From contig JAUVQB010000044.1 in the NCBI GenBank assembly GCA_030598385.1, positions 1-8,543 of the forward strand: a DNA stretch of 8,543 nucleotides, written 5' to 3'. A program made the translations under genes and the position numbers. Below the pieces are notes generated by a model that had not been told where the DNA came from, did no database searches, and saw only the letters and a program-made list of their open reading frames with translations. This document shows, piece after piece, positions 1-7,181 of this stretch (position 1 is the first letter of the stretch; each line of letters opens with the position of its first letter). The stretch comes from Alphaproteobacteria bacterium. Lineage in GTDB: Bacteria; Pseudomonadota; Alphaproteobacteria; Kiloniellales; JAKSDN01.

Positions 1-389
1 ACGCTGTTCGACTCGCCCAGGCTGCCGCCGTGCTTGCCAAAAGCCGTCCTGACCTCGGACGCCGTGCGAGTGCGGTTGTCGGTCAGGGTCTCGACGATGA
101 TCGCCGCGCCGCCAGGGCCATAGCCTTCGTAGCGGATTTCATCGAAGTTGGCGTCATCGTCGCTCCCGTCCGCCTTCTTGATGGCGCGCTCGATGTTGTC
201 CTTGGGCATGTTGGCGGCGCGCGCCGCGGTGGCCGCCGAGCGCAGCCGCGGGTTCATGTCAGGGTCCGACATACCGGAGCGCGCGGCGACCGTGATCTCG
301 CGGCTGAGCCGCGAGAACAGCTTGGCGCGCTTTTTGTCCTGCGCACCCTTGCGGTACATGATGTTCTTGAACTGTGAATGGCCCGCCAT
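1..389 (-). CDS. yebC: YebC/TACO1-family protein, N-terminal part (truncated by window edge)
   Basis: The 129 complete codons visible start with the hallmark [20 protein letters not shown] and continue with [10 protein letters not shown] (about 24-33), [20 protein letters not shown] (46-65), [13 protein letters not shown] (82-94) and [13 protein letters not shown] (102-114), all typical of the family. Members are about 240-250 residues, so roughly the C-terminal half lies beyond the left edge. The ATG at 389-387 is chosen because it gives the standard N-terminus; no strong Shine-Dalgarno site precedes it. The family was long annotated as a cytoplasmic DNA-binding regulator (PmpR-like). More recent work on bacterial YebC and mitochondrial TACO1 points to a role in translation, notably through difficult proline-rich stretches. 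It follows the YmdB-like gene on the same strand, separated by 183 bases holding a terminator-like hairpin, so it may have its own promoter. The family call is secure; the molecular function is less so. Confidence 0.96.
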   Translation of the reverse strand, partial: MAGHSQFKNIMYRKGAQDKKRAKLFSRLSREITVAARSGMSDPDMNPRLRSAATAARAANMPKDNIERAIKKADGSDDDANFDEIRYEGYGPGGAAIIVETLTDNRTRTASEVRTAFGKHGGSLGESNS

Positions 390-417
390 GGGGATGATAC
401 TCTAGATGCGGTGGGTG

Positions 418-448
418 AAAACGCGGCAGCCTACCATATGTTGCCGCG
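418..448 (-). terminator. Hairpin plus T4, candidate intrinsic terminator between the YmdB-like gene and yebC
   Basis: Read on the minus strand, CGCGGCA (448-442) and TGCCGCG (428-422) form a perfect 7-bp GC-rich stem around a 13-base loop, followed directly by TTTT (421-418). This is the shape of a Rho-independent terminator, though the loop is large and the T run short. It lies about 125 bases after the stop of the phosphoesterase gene and about 29 bases before the yebC ATG. It could end the upstream operon or act as an attenuator in the yebC leader. A dyad operator is an alternative reading. Confidence 0.45.
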
Positions 449-547
449 ACGGTGTCAGCCCCAGAGTCCAGGCTTAGTGCAGCTTTATGGCGATATTGCG
501 GCGCCTTCTAACAGGATTCGCACCGGACCGAAAGGCCCGCGGCGGCG

Positions 548-571
548 CGGTTCAGGCCTGGCCAGGAACCG
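548..571 (-). other. Stem-loop just after the YmdB-like gene
   Basis: CGGTTC (571-566 on the minus strand) pairs perfectly with GAACCG (553-548) around a 12-base loop that is itself rich in GGCC palindromes. It begins one base after the TAG stop of the phosphoesterase gene. No T run follows, so it is more likely an mRNA 3'-stabilising or processing structure than an intrinsic terminator. Six base pairs in GC-rich DNA can also arise by chance. Confidence 0.25.
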
Positions 572-572
572 G

Positions 573-1388
573 CTAAACTGCTGGAATCGTGCCCGAAAGG
601 CGGCCGCCGATACGCAGGGGTTCGGCCCGCAAAGCCACCCCTGTCGTGTCGTCGGTCTCCACGAACACGCCGCAGAGCGTGCCCTCGCCCTTGGCCACCG
701 AAAGGCGCTCGGTCGGCAACTTGCGTGTGAAACGGGCAAGCGGAACGGCCTTATCCATGCCGATTACGGAATCATAGTCGCCGCACATGCCGGCGTCGGA
801 CTGATAGGCCGTGCCGGCGGAGAGAACCACGGTATCCGCCGTGGGAACATGGGTGTGGGTGCCGACGCAAAGGCTCACCCGGCCATCGACGAAGTGCCCC
901 ATGGCCATCTTCTCGCTGGTGGCCTCGCCGTGCACGTCGAGCACGATGGCATGGACGCTGGCGCCGAGGCGGTGCTTGCTTAGTTCCCGCTCGACAGCGG
1001 CAAAGGGGTCGTCGAGCGGGTCCATGAACAAGCGGGTCATCACGCTCGCCACAAGCACCTTTCGCCCCTGCGGGCCCGGAAACAGGCCGGCGCCCTTGCC
1101 CGGCGTGCCGGCCGGATAGTTGAGCGGCCGTATCAAGCGCGGCTCGCGGTCGATGAATTGGAGCGCCTCGCGCTGATCCCACATGTGATTGCCGCCGGTG
1201 ACGGCATCGACGCCGGCCGCGAACAGTTCCTGGCAGATCTTTTCGGTGATCCCGAACCCGCCGGCGGCGTTCTCGCCGTTGGCGATCACGAAGTCGAGGC
1301 CGAGGCTCCTGCGCAGCTCCGGGACCTGCCCGGTCACGGCAACCCGGCCCGGACGGCCAACGATATCACCACAGAAGAGAATGCGCAC
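573..1388 (-). CDS. TIGR00282/YmdB-family metallophosphoesterase
   Basis: The 271-residue product has the family's usual length and metal-site motifs in order: FCGDIVG with Asp8 (5-11), NGENAAGG with Glu39 (37-44), GGNHMWD with Asn67 and His68 (65-71), DVHGE with His153 (151-155), GTHTHVPTAD with His178 and His180 (176-185), and GMCGDYDSVIG (200-210). Bacillus subtilis YmdB, the characterised relative, is a cytoplasmic dinuclear-metal phosphodiesterase able to hydrolyse 2',3'-cyclic nucleotides and linked to RNA turnover and lifestyle switching; the substrate in alphaproteobacteria is not established. The start is a GTG: it gives the canonical N-terminus VRILFCGD and has TTGGAG (1402-1397) eight bases upstream. 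An in-frame ATG 45 bases further upstream would add a non-conserved tail overlapping the preceding gene. The cyclo-ligase stop lies only 5 bases upstream, so the two genes are very probably cotranscribed and may be translationally coupled. Confidence 0.93.
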   Translation of the reverse strand: MRILFCGDIVGRPGRVAVTGQVPELRRSLGLDFVIANGENAAGGFGITEKICQELFAAGVDAVTGGNHMWDQREALQFIDREPRLIRPLNYPAGTPGKGAGLFPGPQGRKVLVASVMTRLFMDPLDDPFAAVERELSKHRLGASVHAIVLDVHGEATSEKMAMGHFVDGRVSLCVGTHTHVPTADTVVLSAGTAYQSDAGMCGDYDSVIGMDKAVPLARFTRKLPTERLSVAKGEGTLCGVFVETDDTTGVALRAEPLRIGGRLSGTIPAV

Positions 1389-1393
1389 CCGAT

Positions 1394-1972
1394 CTACTCC
1401 AAGCGAATGGCTTCGGCCTCGGTGACGATCCAATCGAGGCGTTTGTCGGTGGGGCCGCGCGGCACCGCCGGCACCTCCTGGCCCGCGTAGGCCAGGCCGA
1501 TGGCCAGCACGTCTCCACGGGCCCGCAAATTTTCGAGAGTCCGGTCGTAGAAGCCACCGCCGTAGCCCAAGCGATAGCCCCGACGGTCGAACGCCAGCAA
1601 AGGCGCCAGCACCACGCCGGGAGTCAGTTCAGGCTTGTCGGGGCTTGGAATCTGCGTGTTGAACGCCGCCGGCTCGAGTTCGTCTCCCGGCGACCAGGCC
1701 CGAAACACGAGAGGTTGGTTTGCCTCGAGTACGACCGGCAGCGCAATCGGGTGGCCGGCCGCTTGTAGCGCCAGCATCAAGGGCCGGGGATCGAGCTCGC
1801 TGCCCATCGGCCAATAGGCCGAGACGACCGCCTCCGCGGCGAGCGCCACAGCGGTCCTCAGGTGGCGGCAGACCGCGTCCGCGGCCCCCTCGCCCGCCTT
1901 AGCTGCAGCCGCGCGGCGCGTCGTTGCCTCGGCACGTAGCCGGCGTTTTTGTTCGTTCAATGTGGTTGTCAT
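1394..1972 (-). CDS. fthC: 5-formyltetrahydrofolate cyclo-ligase
   Basis: The enzyme converts 5-formyltetrahydrofolate plus ATP to 5,10-methenyltetrahydrofolate in the cytoplasm, returning the stored folate to one-carbon metabolism. The 192-residue product has the family length (also called YgfA, or MTHFS in eukaryotes). It shows a basic N-terminal helix EQKRRLRAEATTRR (7-20), the substrate-pocket segment YWPMGSELDPRPLM (53-66), the signature APLLAFDRRGYRLGYGGGFY (123-142) with the glycine-rich ATP-binding RLGYGGGFYDR, and the terminal TDKRLDWIVTE (175-185). The ATG at 1972 is chosen because it begins the conserved region. The frame stays open upstream to 2155, but that stretch lies in the putative 6S RNA and reads as non-protein-like sequence. 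No clear Shine-Dalgarno site is seen. The position right after zapA and 6S RNA matches the zapA-ssrS-ygfA arrangement known in proteobacteria. Confidence 0.95.
   Translation of the reverse strand: MTTTLNEQKRRLRAEATTRRAAAAKAGEGAADAVCRHLRTAVALAAEAVVSAYWPMGSELDPRPLMLALQAAGHPIALPVVLEANQPLVFRAWSPGDELEPAAFNTQIPSPDKPELTPGVVLAPLLAFDRRGYRLGYGGGFYDRTLENLRARGDVLAIGLAYAGQEVPAVPRGPTDKRLDWIVTEAEAIRLE
1397..1402 (-). promoter_or_regulatory. Shine-Dalgarno site for the GTG start of the phosphoesterase gene
   Basis: TTGGAG on the minus strand sits 8 bases before the GTG at 1388-1386 and lies inside the last codons of the cyclo-ligase gene. It decides the start in favour of GTG over the in-frame ATG upstream. 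Confidence 0.7.
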
Positions 1973-1997
1973 GGTGAGCCAACGCCGGCAAGCGGCG

Positions 1998-2142
1998 GAC
2001 AAATAGGGGTTGGACGGGGCCACCTTGGCCGTTGGCCGTTGATCACCTCTGCGGCCTGCACTTGCAGGTGGGCGCCATATAACGAGGCCACGGCCCCGAC
2101 AGGGACAGCTCCCAAGAGGTCGATATTGGCCCCAGGGATCGA
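1998..2142 (-). ncRNA. ssrS: Putative 6S RNA (ends approximate)
   Basis: The 207 bases between zapA and fthC encode no convincing protein but hold several long-range complements on the minus strand. GGGGCC (2133-2128) can pair with GGCCCC (2021-2016). GGCCGTGGCC (2095-2086) can pair with GGCCAACGGCC (2037-2027) apart from one bulge. A small hairpin CCTGC-AAGT-GCAGG lies at 2068-2055. This nested arrangement suits the rod with an internal bubble typical of 6S RNA, and the stretch GCGCCCACCTG (about 2075-2065) resembles what I recall of alphaproteobacterial examples. 6S RNA mimics an open promoter, binds the sigma70 RNA polymerase holoenzyme in stationary phase and is reset by product-RNA synthesis. 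The zapA-ygfA gap is its known location in many proteobacteria. The call rests on location plus partial folding; the exact ends and a full fold were not determined. Confidence 0.68.
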
Positions 2143-2179
2143 TGGCCTGACGCACCAGGCAGCTCCCGCCCGGTTCTAT

Positions 2180-2509
2180 TTAGGCACGTTCGAAGCGCGC
2201 TGCAATGCTCTCTATGCGCTGGGCGCAGCCTTCCAGGGCCGAGGTCATGGCGGCGTGCGACGACTTGCCGTCGTCTCCGGCCTCGGCGTCGAAGGATTCG
2301 AGCTGATGATAGGCGTCCGACAGCTCGTCGGCGATCAGCAAACCGGTCATGACCAGCAAGCGGGCATCGCCGATCTGGCCGACGGAGCCGACCAATTCGC
2401 TCATCTTCGTGTCGACGTAGCGGGCAAGTTTCGTGAGATGCTCTTCCTGCCCGTCATCGCAGGCCACCTGGTACTCGCGGCCGTTGATCTCCACTGTCAG
2501 CTCGGGCAT
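2180..2509 (-). CDS. zapA: Cell division protein ZapA
   Basis: The 109-residue product carries the ZapA pattern: an N-terminal beta hairpin TVEINGREYQVACDDGQEEH (5-24), then HLTKLARYVDTKMSEL (24-39) and the helix ARLLVMTGLLIADELSDAYH (49-68). The C-terminal part (about 69-109) is a predicted helix that in characterised ZapA forms the dimerising coiled coil. ZapA binds FtsZ at midcell and bundles its protofilaments, supporting Z-ring assembly. The ATG at 2509 is preceded by GGAG about 10 bases upstream and lies 4 bases after the stop of the small coiled-coil gene, so the two are one transcription unit. The putative 6S RNA follows directly. The product is slightly longer than some ZapA proteins but within the usual range. 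Confidence 0.93.
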   Translation of the reverse strand: MPELTVEINGREYQVACDDGQEEHLTKLARYVDTKMSELVGSVGQIGDARLLVMTGLLIADELSDAYHQLESFDAEAGDDGKSSHAAMTSALEGCAQRIESIAARFERA

Positions 2510-2513
2510 CGGC

Positions 2514-2738
2514 CTAAGACTCCAAGATCGCCGTGACCTGCGCCACCGCGCGGTCGAGGCGCAGGGCCACTTGCTCGGCCACGGCGCTCAGCTCATCGTT
2601 GCGGTTCTGTGCCTCGTCCAGCACCGAGCGCAATTGCGCTGTCCCCGGATCGTTCGAATCCGCGCTCGCATCGAGCGCCTGCTCAAGGTGTTGGATGGCC
2701 GTGTCCAACTGCGATACGGCCTCTCGTAGAGTCGCCAT
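2514..2738 (-). CDS. Small coiled-coil protein, DUF4164-like
   Basis: The 74-residue product is almost wholly helical in appearance, with heptad-like spacing of Leu, Val and Ala: REAVSQLDTAIQHLEQAL (5-22) and LRSVLDEAQNRNDELSAVAE (36-55), then a terminal helix to ILES. It has no Cys, signal peptide or membrane segment. A protein of this kind (DUF4164) commonly sits between zapA and transketolase in alphaproteobacteria, which is the main support for the name. I infer a structural or division-related role from its partner, but no function is established. The ATG at 2738 is preferred because the coiled coil starts there and because the promoter-like sequence at 2831-2802 lies upstream. An in-frame start at 2831 would add 31 residues without visible conservation and would put the promoter inside the gene. 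Four bases separate it from zapA. Confidence 0.78.
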   Translation of the reverse strand: MATLREAVSQLDTAIQHLEQALDASADSNDPGTAQLRSVLDEAQNRNDELSAVAEQVALRLDRAVAQVTAILES

Positions 2739-2801
2739 GTTTTCGTCGCCCGTGCTCTTTCCCCCTAGCGCGGTCCCGGTTTCCCGGACGCCCGCCGCCT
2801 G

Positions 2802-2831
2802 AGCATAGGCGCGCGCTTGATTGCGGGTCAA
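2802..2831 (-). promoter_or_regulatory. Sigma70-type promoter for the zapA operon (predicted)
   Basis: On the minus strand TTGACC (2831-2826) and TATGCT (2807-2802) are separated by 18 bases, matching five of six and four of six consensus positions. A start point near 2795 would give a leader of about 57 bases before the ATG at 2738. This is the best minus-strand match in the divergent gap. Alphaproteobacterial promoters often deviate from consensus, so the prediction is moderate. Confidence 0.5.
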
Positions 2832-2910
2832 CCGTGGGGCTTATCGGGCGAGCTTGGCGCGGATACGCATTTGTCCACAGGGCCGGCGCCCGCGAAGCGC
2901 CATATCGAGG

Positions 2911-2939
2911 TTGATTCTCCGGCCGCCTGGTTGCATCTT
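2911..2939 (+). promoter_or_regulatory. Possible sigma70-type promoter for tkt
   Basis: TTGATT (2911-2916), a 17-base spacer and CATCTT (2934-2939) precede the tkt start by about 70 bases. The -35 box fits well, but the -10 box matches only three of six positions. A plus-strand promoter must lie somewhere in this divergent gap unless tkt is read from further left, and this is the best candidate I see. Confidence is low. Confidence 0.25.
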
Positions 2940-3006
2940 GCGGCGCATTCGGAAGAGGCGTTTGAGGGCGAAGCGGGCTTTCCGTCCGCGTTCGATGGTC
3001 CATTCA

Positions 3007-5025
3007 ATGGAAGCTGCGCAATCCATCATCCCGCAACCGGCGGAACACGGCGAGATCGGCCACAAGGACATGGCCAACGCCATCCGGTTCCTCGCCGCGG
3101 ATGCGGTGGAAAAAGCCAAATCCGGTCATCCGGGCATGCCCATGGGCATGGCCGATGTGGCGACGGTGCTATTCCGGCGCGTTCTCAAATTCGACCCCAT
3201 CCGCCCCGACTGGCCCGATCGCGACCGCTTCATACTGTCGGCCGGGCACGGGTCCATGCTGCTCTACGCCCTGCTGTATCTCACCGGCTACTCGGCCATG
3301 ACGCTGGAGGAGATCCGGAACTTCCGGCAATTGGGCAGCAAGACGGCCGGCCACCCGGAGTACGATCCGGCGAGCGGCATAGAGACCACCACCGGCCCCC
3401 TGGGGCAGGGCCTCGGCAATGCGGTCGGTCTGGCGCTGGCGGAGCGCATGATGAATGCCCGCTTCGGCGATTCCGTCGTGGATCACCGGACCTATGTGAT
3501 TGCCGGCGACGGCTGCCTCATGGAGGGTATCAGCCACGAAGCCGCATCGCTCGCCGGACATCTCAAGCTGGGCCGCCTGATCGTGCTGTTCGACGACAAC
3601 GGCATCTCCATCGACGGCCCGACCTCGCTCTCCGTCTCCGACGATCAGGCCGCGCGCTTCGCCGCCTATGGCTGGCATGTCCAGGGGGTCGACGGGCACG
3701 ACCCCGATGGGGTTGCCGCCGCGATTCAAGCCGCCCAGGCCGATCCGCGGCCGTCTCTCATAGCCTGCCGCACGGTGATCGGCTTCGGCGCCCCCACCAA
3801 GGCGGGCAGCGAGAAGACCCACGGCGCGCCGCTCGGCGCGGAGGAGATCGCGGGCGCCCGGGAAAAGCTCGGCTGGACCCACCCCGCCTTCGAATTGCCG
3901 GAGGACATCCTCGCCGCCTGGCGGTCCCACGGCGCCAAGGGCGCAGCCTTGTCCGCCGAATGGGACGCTCGGGTCGCCAGCTTGTCCGATGCGGATCGCG
4001 GGGAGCTCGATCGTCGCCTCACCGGTGCCTTGCCGGACGGCTGGGATCGGGCGCTGACGGACCTCAAGGGCTCGGTATGCGCCGAGAAACCGGAGTTGGC
4101 GACGCGAGTGTCCTCGCAAAAGGTCTTGGATGCCCTCAGGCCGGTGATCCCGGACCTCGCCGGCGGGTCGGCCGATCTGACCGGTTCGAACAACACCAAA
4201 GCCAGCGGCCAGGGCGTGATCGCAGCCGGCGATTATTCCGGCGGCTACATACATTACGGGGTCCGCGAGCACGCCATGGCCGCGGCCATGAACGGAATGG
4301 CGCTGCACGGAGGGCTCATTCCCTACGGCGGGACCTTCCTGGTCTTTACCGACTACTGCCGGCCCTCGATCCGCTTGGCGGCCGTCATGGGCCTGCGCGT
4401 GGTTTACGTCATGACCCACGATTCCATCGGTTTGGGCGAAGACGGGCCGACGCACCAGCCGGTCGAGCATCTCGCCGCGCTCCGCGCCATGCCGAATATT
4501 CTGGTGGCCCGCCCGGCCGACACCATCGAGACCGCCGAATGCTGGCAGATCGCCTTGGAAAACGATCGTGGGCCGACGGTCTTGGCCTTGACGCGACAGA
4601 AGCTGCCGACCGTCCGGCTGGAGCCGAGCGCCGAAAACCTGTCGGAGCGCGGGGCCTATATCCTTTCGCCGGCCGAGCGCGAGCGCGAGGCGACCCTCAT
4701 CGCGTCCGGCTCCGAGGTCGCCATCGCGCTGGAGGCGCAAACGCGCCTGCAGGCCGACGGCATCGCCACAGCCGTTATTTCCAGGCCGTGTTGGGAATTA
4801 TTTGCCCATCAGAGCGATCATTACCGTGACGAAGTCCTGGGGCCGGGCAGCTTGCGCGTCGCGATCGAAGCGGCATCGCCCATGGGTTGGGAGAGATGGA
4901 CCGGGCCGAATGGCGGGTTCGTCGGCATGACCAGCTTCGGTGCATCGGCGCCCCATCAGGACCTTTACGCCCACTTCGGAATTACACCGGAGGCCGTGGT
5001 GGAGACCGTGAAGTCGAAACTGTAA
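3007..5025 (+). CDS. tkt: Transketolase
   Basis: This thiamine-diphosphate enzyme moves two-carbon ketol units between sugar phosphates in the pentose phosphate and Calvin cycles, in the cytoplasm. The 672-residue product has the family length and all main motifs: SGHPGMPMG (39-47), GHGSML (80-85), GPLGQG (130-135), the cofactor motif beginning GDGCLMEG (167) and ending at Asn198, KTHGAPLG (270-277), [10 protein letters not shown] (386-395), REHAM with catalytic Glu421, and [20 protein letters not shown] (471-490). The start is uncertain. ATGs at 2995, 3007 and 3070 are in frame and none has a strong ribosome site. The one at 3070 begins exactly at the conserved [20 protein letters not shown], and 3007 gives a short tail like many homologues. 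The frame stays open to 2821, but that part is basic and not conserved in style. The gene diverges from the zapA operon and is followed 60 bases later by fba. Confidence 0.97.
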   Translation: MEAAQSIIPQPAEHGEIGHKDMANAIRFLAADAVEKAKSGHPGMPMGMADVATVLFRRVLKFDPIRPDWPDRDRFILSAGHGSMLLYALLYLTGYSAMTLEEIRNFRQLGSKTAGHPEYDPASGIETTTGPLGQGLGNAVGLALAERMMNARFGDSVVDHRTYVIAGDGCLMEGISHEAASLAGHLKLGRLIVLFDDNGISIDGPTSLSVSDDQAARFAAYGWHVQGVDGHDPDGVAAAIQAAQADPRPSLIACRTVIGFGAPTKAGSEKTHGAPLGAEEIAGAREKLGWTHPAFELPEDILAAWRSHGAKGAALSAEWDARVASLSDADRGELDRRLTGALPDGWDRALTDLKGSVCAEKPELATRVSSQKVLDALRPVIPDLAGGSADLTGSNNTKASGQGVIAAGDYSGGYIHYGVREHAMAAAMNGMALHGGLIPYGGTFLVFTDYCRPSIRLAAVMGLRVVYVMTHDSIGLGEDGPTHQPVEHLAALRAMPNILVARPADTIETAECWQIALENDRGPTVLALTRQKLPTVRLEPSAENLSERGAYILSPAEREREATLIASGSEVAIALEAQTRLQADGIATAVISRPCWELFAHQSDHYRDEVLGPGSLRVAIEAASPMGWERWTGPNGGFVGMTSFGASAPHQDLYAHFGITPEAVVETVKSKL

Positions 5026-5085
5026 ACTAACGCAGAATGATATTTCCCGGTCGCCGCCGCGATTGACGAGAAAGGTACTGAAATC

Positions 5086-6084
5086 ATGAGCCAGACTCTT
5101 TCGGACATCGCCAAAGCCTTGGTCGTCGACGGCAAGGGCATCTTGGCGGCCGACGAAAGCTCTCCCACCATCAAGAAGCGCTTCGACGGCATCGGCGTCG
5201 AAGCCACCGAGGATAATCGCCGCGACTATCGGACCATGCTGTTCACCAGCCCCGACGCCGGGCGCTACATCAGCGGCGTGATCCTGTTCGACGAAACCCT
5301 CCGCCAGAGCGCGGCCGACGGCACGCCCTTGGTCGGCATCCTCACCTCGGGCGGAATCATCCCAGGCATCAAGGTGGACAAGGGCGCCAAGCCGCTCGCC
5401 GGGTTTCCCGGCGAAAAGGTGACTGAGGGCCTGGACGGCCTGCGCGACCGTTGCGCCGAATACGCCCAATTGGGCGCTAAATTCACCAAGTGGCGCGCGG
5501 TCTATACCATCGGCGACGACGGCCCGAGCGCCGCCTGCCTCACCGCAAATGCCCATGCGCTCGCGCGCTATGCGGCGATCGCCCAGGAAGCCGGCCTGGT
5601 GCCGATCGTGGAGCCCGAAGTTCTAATGGACGGTGACCATAGCATTGACGATTGCCAAGTGGTTTCCGAAGAGGTTCTGCGCACGGTGTTCGCCGAGCTA
5701 ACGATCCAGGAGATCGAGCTCGAAGGCATGCTCCTGAAGCCGAACATGGTGCTTTCCGGCGCCGACTGTCCGGAGCAGGCCGGCGTCGAAGAGGTGGCGA
5801 AGCGCACGGTGCAGACACTGAAACGCGCGGTTCCAGCGGCGGTGCCGGGCATCGTATTCCTGTCCGGCGGCCAGTCGGACGAGGTGGCGACCCTGCACCT
5901 CAATGCGATGAACAAGCTCGGCGAGCAGCTTCCGTGGCAGCTCAGCTTCTCCTACGGCCGCGCCTTGCAGGCGGCGCCGCTCAAGGCCTGGGCGGGAAAA
6001 ACAGAGAACCTCGCCACCGCGCAGAGCGCCTTCCTGGAGCGGGCCAAGGCCAACGGAGCGGCCACCCTCGGCGCCTACGCGTGA
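5086..6084 (+). CDS. fba: Class I fructose-bisphosphate aldolase
   Basis: This cytoplasmic enzyme reversibly splits fructose 1,6-bisphosphate into dihydroxyacetone phosphate and glyceraldehyde 3-phosphate; in Calvin-type flux it may also make sedoheptulose bisphosphate. The 332-residue product is the metal-independent Schiff-base class. It shows [16 protein letters not shown] (18-33) with the active-site Asp, FTKWRAV with Lys135 (133-139), VEPEVL (175-180), [10 protein letters not shown] with the Schiff-base Lys218 (216-225), FLSGGQSDE (258-266) and SFSYGRALQ with Arg292 (287-295). The end TLGAYA keeps a Tyr close to the C-terminus, as in class I aldolases generally. AAAGG precedes the ATG by about 9 bases. 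The gap to tkt is 60 bases and to gap 58 bases, with no terminator in either, so all three are probably cotranscribed. It is unrelated in sequence to class II zinc aldolases. Confidence 0.96.
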   Translation: MSQTLSDIAKALVVDGKGILAADESSPTIKKRFDGIGVEATEDNRRDYRTMLFTSPDAGRYISGVILFDETLRQSAADGTPLVGILTSGGIIPGIKVDKGAKPLAGFPGEKVTEGLDGLRDRCAEYAQLGAKFTKWRAVYTIGDDGPSAACLTANAHALARYAAIAQEAGLVPIVEPEVLMDGDHSIDDCQVVSEEVLRTVFAELTIQEIELEGMLLKPNMVLSGADCPEQAGVEEVAKRTVQTLKRAVPAAVPGIVFLSGGQSDEVATLHLNAMNKLGEQLPWQLSFSYGRALQAAPLKAWAGKTENLATAQSAFLERAKANGAATLGAYA

Positions 6085-6085
6085 G

Positions 6086-6095
6086 CCGGCGCCGG
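6086..6095. repeat. Perfect 10-base palindrome CCGGCGCCGG after fba
   Basis: The palindrome begins one base after the fba stop codon. It has no loop and no T run, so it is not a terminator as written. It may be a chance product of high GC or a weak mRNA processing site. Confidence 0.2.
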
Positions 6096-6142
6096 GGATA
6101 CCAGAGCGCAGAGGCGATAAGATCACAACAACGGAGACGAAT

Positions 6143-7150
6143 ATGGCCGCAAGGGTGGCAATCAACGGGTTTGGGCGGATCGGGCGCTTGGTGTTCCGGG
6201 CGGCCATGGAGGCAAAACGCAGGGATATCGAATTCGTCGCGATCAACGACCTGGGCTCGCCTCAGGCCAACGCCCATCTGCTGACTTACGATTCGGTGCA
6301 TGGCACCTATCCCGGCCGAGTGCAGGCGATGAAGAGCGCCATCAAGGTGGACGGCCGCAAGGTCGCCGTCCTGTCGGAACGGGACCCGGCGAAGCTGCCG
6401 TGGGGCGAGCTCGGCGTCGATATCGTGATGGAATGCACCGGCCTCTTCGCCAGCAAGGAGGCGGCCTCGGCCCATCTCGTCGGCGGCGCGAAAAAGGTGC
6501 TGGTCTCCGCACCCTGCGGCAATGCCGACATCACCGTGTGCCACGGCGTGAACAGCAACAAGATCCGCAAGTCGCATAAGGTTATCTCGAACGCCTCCTG
6601 CACCACCAATTGTTTGGTTCCCGTGGCGGCCGTCCTGAACAAGGCGGTCGGGATCCAGCGCGGCTTCATGACCACGGTGCACGCCTTCACCGGCGACCAG
6701 CGCACGGTCGATACGCTGCACCCGGACCCGGCGCGCGCCCGGGCCGCCTCGGTTTCCATGATTCCGACCTCTACGGGCGCGGCGCGCGCGGTCGGGCTCG
6801 TGCTGCCGGAGCTGGCCGGCAAGCTCGACGGCACCTCGATTCGCGTGCCGACCCCCAACGTCAGCCTGGTCGACTTCACCTTCACGCCCAAGCGCGCGAC
6901 CAGCGTGGACGAAATCAACAACGCCATCGTCAAGGCCGCCAAGGGGCCGCTGAAGGGTATTCTCGCCACCAACGACCAGCCCCTCGTCTCCATCGACTAC
7001 AATCACAATCCAGCCTCCTCCACCTTCGATCTGAGGGAAACCCAGGTCGTCGAGGGGCGTTTCGTGCGCGTCCTGTCGTGGTACGACAACGAGTGGGGCT
7101 TCTCGAACCGTATGAGCGACGTCGCCGCCCTGTTGGGTAAACTGGTCTGA
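6143..7150 (+). CDS. gap: Glyceraldehyde-3-phosphate dehydrogenase, type I, probably NAD-dependent
   Basis: The enzyme oxidises and phosphorylates glyceraldehyde 3-phosphate to 1,3-bisphosphoglycerate, or runs in reverse. The 335-residue product has the Rossmann motif INGFGRIGR (7-15), INDL with Asp36 (34-37), expected to favour NAD over NADP, the active-site [10 protein letters not shown] with catalytic Cys153 (148-157), [10 protein letters not shown] with His180 (177-186), the RARAA and [13 protein letters not shown] phosphate-binding stretch (198-218), [12 protein letters not shown] (234-245) and the C-terminal [12 protein letters not shown] (313-324). GGAG lies 6 bases before the ATG. An unusual local reading is [16 protein letters not shown] (122-137), where many homologues have SAP-A/S and a Val or Leu in place of the Cys residues; this should not affect catalysis. 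It follows fba in the same operon and ends 7 bases before a perfect hairpin. Confidence 0.97.
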   Translation: MAARVAINGFGRIGRLVFRAAMEAKRRDIEFVAINDLGSPQANAHLLTYDSVHGTYPGRVQAMKSAIKVDGRKVAVLSERDPAKLPWGELGVDIVMECTGLFASKEAASAHLVGGAKKVLVSAPCGNADITVCHGVNSNKIRKSHKVISNASCTTNCLVPVAAVLNKAVGIQRGFMTTVHAFTGDQRTVDTLHPDPARARAASVSMIPTSTGAARAVGLVLPELAGKLDGTSIRVPTPNVSLVDFTFTPKRATSVDEINNAIVKAAKGPLKGILATNDQPLVSIDYNHNPASSTFDLRETQVVEGRFVRVLSWYDNEWGFSNRMSDVAALLGKLV

Positions 7151-7157
7151 CGTTCGC

Positions 7158-7180
7158 GGCCGATCGCTTTATGATCGGCC
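7158..7180 (+). other. Perfect 8-bp stem-loop between gap and the next gene
   Basis: GGCCGATC (7158-7165), a 7-base loop GCTTTAT and GATCGGCC (7173-7180) form a perfect stem that fills most of the 31-base gap between the gap stop and the next ATG at 7182. There is no T run afterwards, so it is not a classical intrinsic terminator. Its position, one base before the start codon, suggests an mRNA stability or processing element that protects the gap message and damps translation or transcription of the genes downstream. This effect is inferred. Confidence 0.6.
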
Positions 7181-7181
7181 C

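Noticed and set aside
500..572. tRNA-like T-loop GGTGCGAATCC on the minus strand after the phosphoesterase gene
   Set aside because: Only two base pairs of a T-stem can form around the loop, and no acceptor, D or anticodon stems line up.
1973..2155. N-terminal extension of the cyclo-ligase frame
   Set aside because: It would add 61 residues without family similarity and covers the putative 6S RNA. The normal family length is reached from 1972.
2841..2864. TATC/GATA inverted repeat upstream of tkt as a CbbR/LysR-type site
   Set aside because: The half-sites are only four bases, spaced 16 apart, with no fit to the T-N11-A core. No LysR-type gene or other Calvin-specific gene is present in the window.
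3169..4740. 523-codon open frame on the minus strand inside tkt
   Set aside because: It is wholly antisense to a clear transketolase with intact motifs. Long antisense frames are expected in GC-rich genes, and its translation shows no recognisable domain.
2817..4829. 670-codon plus-strand frame overlapping tkt in another phase
   Set aside because: Its translation is Arg/Gly/Pro-rich low-complexity sequence, typical of a frame-shifted shadow of a GC-rich gene.
5026..5085. Possible promoter or terminator between tkt and fba
   Set aside because: No stem with a T run and no spaced -35/-10 pair is visible. It reads as an ordinary operon spacer with a ribosome site.
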